Shown: one piece after another, positions 16,283 to 24,334 of the stretch | Layout: each line of letters starts with the position of its first letter | Numbering within the stretch: position 1 is the first letter of the stretch | From: a virus | DNA length: 53,495 nucleotides | Direction: 5' to 3' (one strand) | IMG/VR virus record: IMGVR_UViG_3300025137_000055 | Span: 1 to 53,495 of that record | Translations under genes and position numbers: made by a program | The notes under the pieces: generated by a model | Database searches by the model: none | Told to the model about the DNA's origin: nothing | Seen by the model: the letters and a program-made list of their open reading frames with translations, nothing else

Positions 16283-17340
16283 TAGTAACCATCCTTAATG
16301 TCTTTTTTGTCCAAAGTTGTTTCTTCGGTAAATGTAAGACTGAGATCTATCTCCACAGGTTTACCATCGGAATGAAAAGACATGGAAGATGCATTATAAT
16401 TTGTGTTTATGGTAGTCAAGTAAGAATCTAAAATATCATGACCCACGGTAACATATTTACCACTATCGTCTTTAGATTCGACTCTTATTCTGAATGGATT
16501 AGGAAATTTAAAACCAGCTTTTAACTGACCCAATGGTATAGATTCGGGATAAGCATAAAATCTAAATCTTTTTATTATATTTTCTATCATTTTGGATTCT
16601 TCGGGAGATTTTGATATAAACTTAAAAGAAAACTGAAAAGACCTAACCCCAACACCCTTAAATAATGTTCGTATATTAGGATCTGTTGTAACTCTCAAAG
16701 CTGATGTAGTTCCCAACTTCATCTCGGATGGAATTGGAAGAGCATTTGTCAATCTTGCAATACCCAAAGAAGCTGCATCACCACTGACAGAAGCAGAAAA
16801 AGAAGAGACTAGATCTGATAATCCCCTTTTTCCAGCACCGACCAAACCAGCACCACTATTTAAAGATGACTCCATCCCAGCACCAAGAATTCCTAATTGA
16901 GGACTTTCATAGTTTAACGTATCACTAGAAGAAAATCCCACAGGAAGATATATCATTATTTTTTTGTCTATGGGGTGTTTTTCCATTATAGTAAGACTAG
17001 CATTTGATTCATCAATGACCCCCTTTGCAGCACCTATAATTGCACTACTGTTTATATCCGAATCACCAGTAAATATTTTTTCGACAGTTTTTTTAACAGC
17101 ATCACCCACTGATCGCAAAGCGTCGGCCGGAGAAATATTCCCCTTAACTTTTGGTGGATCAATTTCAAATATGTCAAATTTTATTCTAGATCCGTAGTCA
17201 GTTTCTTGGTTTTGTGGATAAAATAATTCAGATTCTATTATTCCATCATCCATAGAATTCACAAAATATGGATTTGCACACGAAAAAGATTCAGATTCTT
17301 TTTCTCCGTTTTGATCTCCAGATACAGTCGTATTGCTCAT
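16282..17340 (-). CDS. 48: Baseplate tail-tube cap protein gp48-like
   Basis: This 352-residue protein (T4 gp48 is 364) starts the gp48-53-27-5 late operon. The C-terminal third contains VRSFQFSFKFISKSPEESK and FRFYAYPES, typical of tube-fold baseplate proteins of this family. Gp48 caps the baseplate and nucleates the tail tube with gp54. A TATAAATA promoter lies 37 bp upstream. Confidence 0.8.
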   Translation of the reverse strand: MSNTTVSGDQNGEKESESFSCANPYFVNSMDDGIIESELFYPQNQETDYGSRIKFDIFEIDPPKVKGNISPADALRSVGDAVKKTVEKIFTGDSDINSSAIIGAAKGVIDESNASLTIMEKHPIDKKIMIYLPVGFSSSDTLNYESPQLGILGAGMESSLNSGAGLVGAGKRGLSDLVSSFSASVSGDAASLGIARLTNALPIPSEMKLGTTSALRVTTDPNIRTLFKGVGVRSFQFSFKFISKSPEESKMIENIIKRFRFYAYPESIPLGQLKAGFKFPNPFRIRVESKDDSGKYVTVGHDILDSYLTTINTNYNASSMSFHSDGKPVEIDLSLTFTEETTLDKKDIKDGY

Positions 17341-17359
17341 TTTACTACTCTTTGTAGGT

Positions 17360-17367
17360 TATAAATA
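17360..17367 (+). promoter_or_regulatory. T4-type late promoter for gp4
   Basis: Exact TATAAATA on the plus strand, about 26 bp before the gp4 start. It lies across from, and only 9 bp away from, the minus-strand late promoter at 17377-17384. Confidence 0.8.
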
Positions 17368-17376
17368 TTATAATAC

Positions 17377-17384
17377 TATTTATA
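17377..17384 (-). promoter_or_regulatory. T4-type late promoter for gp48 operon
   Basis: TATTTATA on the plus strand is TATAAATA on the minus strand, 37 bp upstream of gp48. Confidence 0.8.
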
Positions 17385-17392
17385 CACAATTT

Positions 17393-17911
17393 ATGATGAA
17401 AACATATAAAGGTAGATACAAACCACTCAACCCCAAAAAGTATGCTGGCAATTCAGATGATATTGTGTATCGTAGCATGTGGGAACGTCATGTGATGAAA
17501 TGGTGCGACAACAATAGTTCTGTCGTCCAATGGGTATCTGAAGAACTAATCATTCCATATATATGCGAGACCGACAAACAGATGCACCGATATTACACCG
17601 ACTTCGTTATAAAATATGACACTGGTCGTATTGTCGTAGTTGAAGTAAAGCCATTCAAAGAAACGCAAAAACCCGAAGGTGGTCAGGGTAAGACACGTCA
17701 GAGACTATTGAGTGAGGGTCTGACATACGTTAAGAATCAATCTAAGTGGAAGACCGCGAGAGAGTATTGTCTGGATCGTGGATGGCACTTTGAAGTATGG
17801 ACCGAAAAGGAACTAACTGCGATGGGTATCATGCCTAAATCAACACAAAAACTTAAGACCAAGAAAATCATTAAACCCCTATCACCATTTCGCAAGAAGA
17901 AAAAGAAATAA
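17393..17911 (+). CDS. 4: Head completion protein gp4
   Basis: ATG 17393 (or the adjacent ATG 17396) gives about 172 residues; upstream codons overlap the promoter. The sequence has YRSMWERHVMKWCDNNSSVV, YYTDFVIKY and RIVVVEVKP, the TnsA/PD-(D/E)XK-like pattern (D, then E-V-K) seen in T4 gp4 (150 residues). Gp4 (also called gp50 in older maps) finishes DNA-filled heads before tail joining. The C-terminus is very basic (RKKKKK). Confidence 0.88.
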   Translation: MMKTYKGRYKPLNPKKYAGNSDDIVYRSMWERHVMKWCDNNSSVVQWVSEELIIPYICETDKQMHRYYTDFVIKYDTGRIVVVEVKPFKETQKPEGGQGKTRQRLLSEGLTYVKNQSKWKTAREYCLDRGWHFEVWTEKELTAMGIMPKSTQKLKTKKIIKPLSPFRKKKKK

Positions 17912-17930
17912 CACATTATCTTAATATTCT

Positions 17931-17938
17931 TATAAATA
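17931..17938 (+). promoter_or_regulatory. T4-type late promoter
   Basis: Exact TATAAATA, 28 bp before the GTG start at 17967. Confidence 0.75.
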
Positions 17939-17966
17939 GAACTATAGATTTTAAGAGAGTTATATA

Positions 17967-18554
17967 GTGTCAAATATATTCAATAGGTTAGAACTTCAGG
18001 CTTTCAAGGCGGGCATAACTCCCCGTACCAGAGAGTCTCGTGCTTGGTTTCAAAAGAAGGCTAAGAACCTTCGTAGTATCAACCGAGAAGCTTTGATGAA
18101 AGAAGAACCTTTGAAAAGAACCAGTAATGAGATTGTGGGTAGTATGTACATGTTTCAATACGATCCCAAACATAAGGATACTCTTCCGTATTACGATCTG
18201 TTCCCCTTGGTTGTTGTCATTGGCCCGGCGGAGGGTGGTTTTTTAGGTTTGAACCTACATTACTTACCGCCTATACTACGTGCAAAGATGTTAGATGGAT
18301 TGATGGGTATTACCACTAACAAGGCATTCAATAGCACCACACGGTTCAAGGCGCAGTATTCTCTTTTACAAAGTTCTTCTAAGTTGAAGTATTATAAACC
18401 ATGTGTAAAACATTACCTGAATAAACAGGTAAAATCGCAGTTCGCATTAGTGCCTGCACCTGAGTGGGAAATCGCAACCTTTCTACCAACCGCAGACTTC
18501 CGTAAAGCGAACAACTTCAAAGTATATAACGACTCTCAAAAGATGGTGGGTTAA
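17967..18554 (+). CDS. Conserved T4-like morphogenesis protein, possibly gp2 DNA-end protector
   Basis: The frame starts with GTG 17967 after AAGAGAG and gives 195 residues. It contains GSMYMFQYDPKHKDTLPYYD, FLGLNLHYLPP and LRAKMLDGLMG, a combination I associate with a conserved marine T4-like protein encoded next to gp4 and sometimes annotated gp2. T4 gp2 binds DNA ends inside the virion against RecBCD. The neighbour gp4 supports this, but the call is tentative. Confidence 0.55.
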   Translation: MSNIFNRLELQAFKAGITPRTRESRAWFQKKAKNLRSINREALMKEEPLKRTSNEIVGSMYMFQYDPKHKDTLPYYDLFPLVVVIGPAEGGFLGLNLHYLPPILRAKMLDGLMGITTNKAFNSTTRFKAQYSLLQSSSKLKYYKPCVKHYLNKQVKSQFALVPAPEWEIATFLPTADFRKANNFKVYNDSQKMVG

Positions 18555-18557
18555 TAA

Positions 18558-19322
18558 ATGGCTGGAATAGAACAACTAAAAGGTGCACTAATATCCAAAA
18601 ATGGCATTGCTGTGACCAACCAATATTCAGTGGAAATGCCCACGACAGTAGGAATAAATAACAAATCCAAACTATCAGGTTTGGACCCAAGAGATGCTAA
18701 TATTCTATGTAAGAATGTATCCATGCCTGGCAAACAAATACTCACCTTAGATCGACAAATGGGACTATTTAACGAAAAGGTAGTTAATGGTTTTGCAGTA
18801 GACGATGTCAGCATGACATTTTATGCGTTGAATGACTATGGAATAAAGAAATATTTTGACTCTTGGAGAAGAGTTATGATAGGAGAGGAAAGACTCTCAG
18901 ATGCGACATTGGAATCTAAAGAAACTTCTGTGGATACGGAACAAACACCAGAGTCCATAGAAAATAAAAAAAGAAAGACCGAGGAACTAGGAAATACTAG
19001 AAACCCATTAAGAAAAGGAACAGTAGCATACAAAAATGATTATGTATCCCCAATCAAAATCCATCAATTAAGAAAACCTATTATGAGAGTGGGTTTTGAT
19101 CTAGGACCTTTAAGTATAGATTTTGATTTGTTGGGAGCATCAATATATAGTATAGAACTTATAGATGCCTTTCCGACAACTATAAGTAGTATTGAACTAT
19201 CAAATGATGCGGATGGATTAGTAGAAGTAAGTGTACAATTTTCGTACACAAACTGGATAGTGATCAAAGATGAAAGAAGTCTATTCTCTCCCAAAATAAG
19301 TCTATCCGGTGGAATAATTTAA
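18558..19322 (+). CDS. 54: Baseplate tail-tube initiator, gp54-like
   Basis: This 254-residue protein (T4 gp54 is 320) shows features of tube-fold proteins: NILCKNVSMPGKQILTLDRQ near the N-terminus, VDDVSMTFYALNDYGIKKYF in the middle, and a C-terminal FPTTISSIELSNDADGLVEV segment followed by FSYTNW. These are typical of tail tube and initiator proteins in marine T4-like phages. Gp54 starts tube polymerisation on the baseplate. Gp19 (tube) is the alternative, but the baseplate context favours gp54. Confidence 0.65.
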   Translation: MAGIEQLKGALISKNGIAVTNQYSVEMPTTVGINNKSKLSGLDPRDANILCKNVSMPGKQILTLDRQMGLFNEKVVNGFAVDDVSMTFYALNDYGIKKYFDSWRRVMIGEERLSDATLESKETSVDTEQTPESIENKKRKTEELGNTRNPLRKGTVAYKNDYVSPIKIHQLRKPIMRVGFDLGPLSIDFDLLGASIYSIELIDAFPTTISSIELSNDADGLVEVSVQFSYTNWIVIKDERSLFSPKISLSGGII

Positions 19323-19341
19323 ATTATATAGGATTTATAAA

Positions 19342-20049
19342 ATGGCATTACCAAAGTTAAACTCAACACCCACATATGAAATGACAATACCTTCGTCAGG
19401 ACAGAAGGTTATTTACAGACCATTCCTAGTTAAGGAACAAAAGAATTTACTCATAGCTTTTGAGTCACAAAATAGAGGAGATCTATTGAGATCTGTAGTC
19501 AATACAATTAATATCTGTGTTGAAGATGAAATTGAGGGAACTCTATCAACATTTGATGTTGATTATATGTTTACTAAAATTCGTTCTAAATCTGTAGGAG
19601 AAGTTTCTACGGTGTTGATGAAATGTGAAGAGTGTGAGACTGATAATGAAGTAAATATTGATCTGGACGAAGTTGAAGTTGTTGGTGATATGCCTGACAT
19701 GACTATAGCTGTAACAGACGATATTGTTGTAAAGATGAAGTTTCCCACATATGAAGATTTTTTATCAAATCAAGAACTATTAGATAGTAATACTGCAACA
19801 GAAGCTTTACTTCATCTGGTCGTTAGTTGTATGGATTCTGTATTAACAGATGATGAGAGAATCTCTATAAAAGATGAACCCCAAGAAGAAATTATAAACT
19901 TCTTAGAATCTATGACAACGGATCAATTCGAAAAGATATCACAGTTTGCTGTTTCCATACCAACCTTATCAAAGGATGTGGAATTCAAATGTGAATCTTG
20001 TAATCATAATAATAAGAAAACATTAAGAGGCATGGACGATTTTTTTTGA
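19342..20049 (+). CDS. 26: Baseplate hub assembly protein gp26-like
   Basis: This 235-residue protein (T4 gp26 is 208) matches the T4-like baseplate protein pattern near the N-terminus: QKVIYRPFLVKEQKNLLIAF and VVNTINICV. It has two CxxC pairs, KCEECETDN near residue 95 and KCESCNHNN near 217, that could bind zinc. The gene ends in GAT TTT TTT TGA, with the next frame open at -1 over the T run. It stands before the tape measure, the position of tail-assembly chaperones in other phages. Confidence 0.8.
   Translation: MALPKLNSTPTYEMTIPSSGQKVIYRPFLVKEQKNLLIAFESQNRGDLLRSVVNTINICVEDEIEGTLSTFDVDYMFTKIRSKSVGEVSTVLMKCEECETDNEVNIDLDEVEVVGDMPDMTIAVTDDIVVKMKFPTYEDFLSNQELLDSNTATEALLHLVVSCMDSVLTDDERISIKDEPQEEIINFLESMTTDQFEKISQFAVSIPTLSKDVEFKCESCNHNNKKTLRGMDDFF
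20040..20049 (+). other. Candidate -1 ribosomal frameshift site (T8 run)
   Basis: Eight T at 20040-20047 give the slippery heptamer T TTT TTT in the gp26 frame immediately before TGA 20047-20049. A -1 slip enters the gp51-like frame, which is open upstream through the run. No good ribosome site precedes the TTG at 20046. Confidence 0.6.
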
Positions 20050-20228
20050 TAAATCTCTCTCACGACACTTTGACTAATTATTATCAGGTAAATTTCCAAC
20101 TGTTAAATAATTTTAACTACTCGTTGGACGAAGTGGAAGGAATGATACCTTGGGAGAGAGAGATTTACCTAACAATGTTGATGAATGATATCAATGAAAA
20201 AAATCAAAGGGCCAAACAACAAGGATAA
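20046..20228 (+). CDS. 51: gp51-like baseplate hub assembly protein, probably made by -1 frameshift
   Basis: Read alone, the frame begins at TTG 20046, which overlaps the gp26 stop, and encodes 60 residues with MIPWEREIYLTMLMNDINEK near the C-terminus, a pattern typical of small gp51-like proteins in marine T4-like phages. T4 gp51 is much larger (249 residues). The frame is -1 to gp26 and the junction is a T8 run, so a gp26-gp51 fusion of about 295 residues is the likely product. It is followed at 3 bp by the tape measure gene. Confidence 0.65.
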   Translation: MINLSHDTLTNYYQVNFQLLNNFNYSLDEVEGMIPWEREIYLTMLMNDINEKNQRAKQQG

Positions 20229-20231
20229 GAA

Positions 20232-21995
20232 ATGAGCCTTAAAAAAATAGCACAACAACTAGAATCCCAGAAAATCACTACTGATAAGATGCTAGAAAAA
20301 GTCGGCACCATAGACATGGGTATATACATTCTATCCGGTCGTGCACGTGATTCTGCTGTTCGATCTATTTTTTCTAACAATTTGATTCAGTCAATAGAAA
20401 AGAGTAATCGTGGTATACTTAAGGCAATAAGAGGATTTCAGGAAGGTAAAAAAACCGGAGATGATCTAGAAGAAAATAGAGAGAGGAAAGATTTCAATAA
20501 CAGGTTACTCAAGGCTATAGAAGGAATTCAAGGCGGAGGGAAGGTTTCAAACAAAACCGTAGATAAATCAAAAACTGTCAATAAGTCGGGTGGTTTTGGA
20601 ACTGGTATTGGAGCTGGAGTAGGCGCTGGTCTTGGATTTGCCATAAAAGGATTGGGTGCAGTCGCAACACTGGGTGCATTAGGTTTTGGTATTGGTGCAT
20701 TTTTCACTGGATTATCAGCAGGCGATAAATTAGGTGCAATGATTAACACCGACATGAGCACCATAAAAAAACAAATGGTAACATTAGGTGAGGCCTTCGC
20801 TGATACTCCCACGGAAGGTTTACTGAAAATGGGCGCTTTACTTGCGGCAGGAGGAGCATTCGGTGCATTATTTGGAGCTAAAAGTTCGGGTAAAGCGATG
20901 GTTGGTATGGGTGCAATAGGTCTTGGCTTTGGTGCATTCTTTGCTGGACTTGCGTTAGGTGATAAAGCAGGATCATGGATGAACACCGACATGTCCTCTC
21001 TCAAGAACATGATGATAAATCTTGCTGAAGGTTTAGGTGCGTTCTCTGGACAGTCACTAGTCGCTTTAGGTGCACTCTTAGGTGCAGGCGCACTATTCGG
21101 TGCAGTCGGTGGTGCAGGGGCAGCTGGTATGGCAGCAGTTGGTATGGGTGCGATAGGTGTTGGTCTTGGTGCATTCTTTGCTGGACTCGCAGCCACAGAT
21201 GGATTAATAAAAATACTCGGATTCTTCGGTGCTGATGGTACTGGGATAAGAGACTTAATGATTAACCTCGCAGCGGGTCTCAATCCACTCAGTGAACTAG
21301 ACGGAGCTAACCTGATTGCTGTCGGTAGTTCTATGGTTACTCTTGGTGGTGGATTGATTGCTCTACTAGGAGGGCAAGCACTAGGTGGCATATTGGACTT
21401 TGTTGGTAGGATTTTTGGTAAAAATGATGAAGAAGATGTATTTCAAAAAATATATAGAGGTCTTCTTCCACTTTCCACATTAAACGCAGATAACCTTCAA
21501 GGTCTTTCCGATATCGGAGAAAAAATAGATATTGTCACCAACTCAGTAGAACGTTTCGGCAAGGTCAATTTCAACAAAATTGATAGATCAGTGGCTAGAC
21601 TTGGTAAATCAATGTCCTACCTCATTCCCATGATGGGTGCTATGATTGGTAAGGGACCAAATCCTGAAAATAGATATCTTGTTGGTGAAGGATGGTTTGA
21701 TGGACAGAAAGAACTTGATTTTACGCCAGGCTTAAACTCATTCAGTGGAAAAGATATTGAAAATTTTAGTAAGGTATCATCTTTACTTAAACCAGTGCCC
21801 ACACAGGCACCCAAGATGAAGGAGAGTGTCGATACCGCCAGTCAAATTGCCGCAAATAAAACTGGAGGAAACGCAGTATTCGCACCCTCCAATAATTCCA
21901 CAAACAATACTAATAACAATAGTACTAGTTTTGTAAGTAATGGTTTATCTTCACATGATTCTATGGACCCATTTATGGGAACAAGAACTGCATAA
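20232..21995 (+). CDS. 29: Tail tape measure protein gp29-like
   Basis: At 587 residues it nearly equals T4 gp29 (590), and it follows gp26 and gp51 as in T4. The middle is a Gly/Ala-rich hydrophobic region with three 43-residue repeats at residues about 148-190, 228-270 and 308-350 (GFGAFFAGLALGDKAGSWMN type), spaced by exactly 80. The N-terminal 100 residues are helical and charged; the C-terminus is Asn/Ser rich. It would set tail length and run inside the tube. A bidirectional-looking hairpin overlaps its stop. Confidence 0.78.
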   Translation: MSLKKIAQQLESQKITTDKMLEKVGTIDMGIYILSGRARDSAVRSIFSNNLIQSIEKSNRGILKAIRGFQEGKKTGDDLEENRERKDFNNRLLKAIEGIQGGGKVSNKTVDKSKTVNKSGGFGTGIGAGVGAGLGFAIKGLGAVATLGALGFGIGAFFTGLSAGDKLGAMINTDMSTIKKQMVTLGEAFADTPTEGLLKMGALLAAGGAFGALFGAKSSGKAMVGMGAIGLGFGAFFAGLALGDKAGSWMNTDMSSLKNMMINLAEGLGAFSGQSLVALGALLGAGALFGAVGGAGAAGMAAVGMGAIGVGLGAFFAGLAATDGLIKILGFFGADGTGIRDLMINLAAGLNPLSELDGANLIAVGSSMVTLGGGLIALLGGQALGGILDFVGRIFGKNDEEDVFQKIYRGLLPLSTLNADNLQGLSDIGEKIDIVTNSVERFGKVNFNKIDRSVARLGKSMSYLIPMMGAMIGKGPNPENRYLVGEGWFDGQKELDFTPGLNSFSGKDIENFSKVSSLLKPVPTQAPKMKESVDTASQIAANKTGGNAVFAPSNNSTNNTNNNSTSFVSNGLSSHDSMDPFMGTRTA

Positions 21996-22017
21996 AAAAG
22001 GGACTCTTTCGAGTCCC
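21994..22017 (-). terminator. Terminator of the gp32 operon, shared with gp29 end
   Basis: GGGACTC (22000-22006), TTTC loop, GAGTCCC (22011-22017). Read on the minus strand the stem is followed by six U (21994-21999), so it mainly ends gp32 transcription. The stem begins 5 bp after the gp29 stop and lacks a U run in the plus direction. Confidence 0.85.
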
Positions 22018-22042
22018 TCTTCGTAACACATGACACCGAAAA

Positions 22043-22963
22043 TTAATCTTCAGCGGCCATCTTAGCAAAGTAAGATAGTGTGTCTTCCTCGTCAGAGGCA
22101 GACTGAATCACTGGTGTGGGTGCTTCAACAATCGTAGGTTCCCCTACCGCTTTAAGAGGTGCAGTCTGAGCAGACTGACTCAAAGCTTCATTCTTAACTG
22201 TCGAACCAACACCAGTAGATAGTCCAAGAACCATCTCTAGTTTCTGCTTGAGTTCATCATAAGACTTGTATTGGTTAGGATCTGCATACTCTGAGATTTC
22301 GTGCATAGAGTTGTAAGCAGTTTCCAACGCAGTCTCATCACCTTCAAGTAGAGAGGAAGATGCTTTGAACTCAGACTTGTCATAGTTGCGATACCCAGCA
22401 ACATTTCTAATCTTAAGTTGGAAGTCAGCACCACTCCAAAGGTCGAATGGGTTTACTGGGGTCTCGCCAGGAAATTCTGGTTGCATAAGATCCATAATCT
22501 TATCAAAGATCTTCTTACCATACTGGTACATGAAGACTTTTCCGTTGTTAGACGGATTTGATGGATCATTCAACACTAAGATGTTAGACACATAGTGTAG
22601 TCGACGCTTCTGTCTGCGAGCGGTTTCTTTATCTTCTTCGATACCACTATTCCATAAACGAGAGTTTAACTCACCTACTGGATCATTCTGTCCAATACTG
22701 GTGAGAGACTTTTCAATGTACCACTTTCCGGTTGGGCCTTTAAACCCATGATCCCAGTATCTTTGCCAAGGGAGGTCTTGACCTTCCATTGCAGGCAAGA
22801 AACGGACGACAGCATAACCATTGCCAGACTCATCTACAGTGGGCTTCCAGATGCGATCATCTTGGTACTTGTTAGTTTGTTGATTTGCGCCAGACGCTTC
22901 TGTTGCTGCGTTGACGAGTTTTGAGATGTCCATAGACTTGGACTTTAATGTTGCAAAAGACAT
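22043..22963 (-). CDS. 32: Single-stranded DNA-binding protein gp32
   Basis: This 306-residue protein (T4 gp32 is 301) has the gp32 layout: an N-terminal LAST-like basic segment (MSFATLKSKSMDISKL), the OB core (GYAVVRFLPA, PWQRYWDHGFKG, KWYIEKSLTSIGQNDPVGEL), and an acidic C-terminal tail (SDEEDTLSYFAKMAAED). No cysteine occurs anywhere, so the zinc site of T4 gp32 is absent. Gp32 coats ssDNA and organises replication and repair. It has a sigma70-like promoter at 23011-23039 and a late-type box further up. Confidence 0.9.
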   Translation of the reverse strand: MSFATLKSKSMDISKLVNAATEASGANQQTNKYQDDRIWKPTVDESGNGYAVVRFLPAMEGQDLPWQRYWDHGFKGPTGKWYIEKSLTSIGQNDPVGELNSRLWNSGIEEDKETARRQKRRLHYVSNILVLNDPSNPSNNGKVFMYQYGKKIFDKIMDLMQPEFPGETPVNPFDLWSGADFQLKIRNVAGYRNYDKSEFKASSSLLEGDETALETAYNSMHEISEYADPNQYKSYDELKQKLEMVLGLSTGVGSTVKNEALSQSAQTAPLKAVGEPTIVEAPTPVIQSASDEEDTLSYFAKMAAED

Positions 22964-23010
22964 ATTTTATTTCCTTCGTATTAACAGTGTATTAAATTGT
23001 ATTGTGGTTT

Positions 23011-23039
23011 ATTATACCACACATCGTATGTTTTGTAAA
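23011..23039 (-). promoter_or_regulatory. Sigma70-like promoter for gp32
   Basis: On the minus strand TTTACA (23039-23034), a 17-bp spacer and TATAAT (23016-23011), 48 bp before the gp32 start. Confidence 0.8.
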
Positions 23040-23062
23040 CTATTATTTGGCGTTTACTACTA

Positions 23063-23070
23063 TATTTATA
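23063..23070 (-). promoter_or_regulatory. Possible late promoter upstream of gp32
   Basis: TATTTATA on the plus strand gives TATAAATA on the minus strand, about 100 bp before gp32 and overlapping the end of gp33. It may be the second, late promoter of gp32, or chance in AT-rich DNA. Confidence 0.5.
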
Positions 23071-23329
23071 CATCTAATGTATTCATCTTTGGCAAGAAAT
23101 TCAAAGATCTTGCTTCAGCTTCAACATTTTCGAGAATAGCTTTATTGAGGTACCGTTTGACATCTTCGGGTTCAATATTGTTTTTCTCACATACGTGTAA
23201 TATAGCATCCATGTAACTAAGTCTCTTTGTGAAAACTGTGGTCTCTATAAGTTTACTAAACGCTTTCTTGTTCAGAAACTTGTTTTCGTCCTCGGTTCCT
23301 TTCGAGACTTCTACTTCTTTGATACTCAT
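23066..23329 (-). CDS. 33: Late transcription coactivator gp33-like
   Basis: ATG 23329 is preceded by AGGAG and gives 87 residues. The core SYMDAILHVCEKNNIEPEDV, then KRYLNKAILENVEAEAR, matches the gp33 pattern in marine T4-like phages. Gp33 binds the beta-flap of RNA polymerase and couples it to the sliding clamp at TATAAATA promoters, which agrees with the late promoters in this window. Its start overlaps the upstream gene by about 74 bp. Confidence 0.75.
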   Translation of the reverse strand: MSIKEVEVSKGTEDENKFLNKKAFSKLIETTVFTKRLSYMDAILHVCEKNNIEPEDVKRYLNKAILENVEAEARSLNFLPKMNTLDV

Positions 23330-23774
23330 CATCCATCTCCTTTGTCCAGACTTGTCCACCAATATCAGGGTAATAAAATCCTACCGTTCTTTTAGGAAAT
23401 CCATCTGGATGGTATGCTAGGGTACGGACTACAGTATTCATGCGACCTTCACGGTGTCGACCATAACGAGAGTCATGGTAGATACCACTCGCAATATACT
23501 TCTTAAGATTAGAAAGGTAAACTTCCAGATTAATATATTCTGTACGTTCTTTTCTGTCCTTGGATGTTTTCTTAGCCTTAGTTGATTTCAACTCAGTCTG
23601 TATTTCCGTTATCCAACCCTTCACCTTCTTCCAATGTATAGGACTATCCTTATCCATGTCACGAAGATTTTCATGTACTGACTTAGATCCATCGTGACCC
23701 CGAGCTTCACGTGCTTTTGCAAGTCTCTCGACCGCAGCTGCACGTTGTTCTTCTGTCATTGGTTTCCTAGGCAT
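23256..23774 (-). CDS. Conserved T4-like hypothetical protein upstream of gp33
   Basis: This 172-residue basic protein starts MPRKPMTEEQRAAAVERLAK and has RYGRHREGRMNTVVRTLAYH and PKRTVGFYYPDIGG. Proteins with this start are usual neighbours of gp33 in marine T4-like phages, from memory. The C-terminus (RSRSLERNRGRKQ) is arginine rich and overlaps gp33. Role unknown; nucleic acid binding is possible from charge only. Confidence 0.65.
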   Translation of the reverse strand: MPRKPMTEEQRAAAVERLAKAREARGHDGSKSVHENLRDMDKDSPIHWKKVKGWITEIQTELKSTKAKKTSKDRKERTEYINLEVYLSNLKKYIASGIYHDSRYGRHREGRMNTVVRTLAYHPDGFPKRTVGFYYPDIGGQVWTKEMDDEYQRSRSLERNRGRKQVSEQESV

Positions 23775-23775
23775 C

Positions 23776-24042
23776 TTACTTAGTCCAACTTAGGGTTCTA
23801 CTACTAAACTCTAGGACAGAGTCTAATCTAAACGAACGCCAACCTTCAGCATTCGTATCATAACAACGGACAACCTCACGATTGACCTTTGTCTTTCCAT
23901 TAGGATCAACTTCTTGTTTTCCAATAACAGACTCTTCTAGAGTACAAGTCATGTCACGGAAATCTCCATTAACCTTCATGAATTTTACGTTACCTCTACC
24001 GCTTTGTAACGCACGTACAACATCATCATATAATTCAATCAT
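23776..24042 (-). CDS. WYL_2/DUF2693-like small protein
   Basis: This 88-residue protein has VKFMKVNGDFRDMTCTLEES and VVRCYDTNAEGWRSFRLDSV, which fits an SH3-like family of phage proteins (DUF2693). It sits 1 bp before the next gene in a compact minus-strand operon driven from 24653-24681. A role in binding a macromolecule is likely for the fold; no specific function is known. Confidence 0.6.
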   Translation of the reverse strand: MIELYDDVVRALQSGRGNVKFMKVNGDFRDMTCTLEESVIGKQEVDPNGKTKVNREVVRCYDTNAEGWRSFRLDSVLEFSSRTLSWTK

Positions 24043-24051
24043 ATCAAATCC

Positions 24052-24333
24052 TCAAAATCTATCGTATTCAGCATCTTCTTCAGATACTTCATCTTCATCA
24101 CCTGAAGTTATGAATTTCAGGAAGTCATCGTTACCATCTAACATGATAATAACCATTTCTATAGAACGAATTAGGTCTTCAATGTTTTTGATGACACCTT
24201 CATCCTTATCTTCCTTTTCAACTTCTTCAGCGTAATCCTTACACACATCAAGATAAACTACTCGCATAAACTCACGAGAGATTAACTCGACATCATTGCG
24301 TGGGTATTTACCCAAATCAATAAGATTATCCAT
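24052..24333 (-). CDS. Acidic hypothetical protein
   Basis: ATG 24333 is chosen because GGAG stands 6 bp before it; a GTG frame from 24351 lacks such a site. The 93-residue product has a helical middle (EVEKEDKDEGVIKNIEDLIR) and a very acidic C-terminus (SGDEDEVSEEDAEYDRF). It overlaps nothing downstream (9-bp gap). Function unknown. Confidence 0.6.
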   Translation of the reverse strand: MDNLIDLGKYPRNDVELISREFMRVVYLDVCKDYAEEVEKEDKDEGVIKNIEDLIRSIEMVIIMLDGNDDFLKFITSGDEDEVSEEDAEYDRF

Positions 24334-24334
24334 C

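Noticed and set aside
20528-21391. 287-codon minus-strand frame inside the tape measure gene
   Set aside because: It mirrors the Gly/Ala-rich repeats; composition (Ala/Pro/Asn) is typical of an antisense shadow and no promoter or ribosome site fits.
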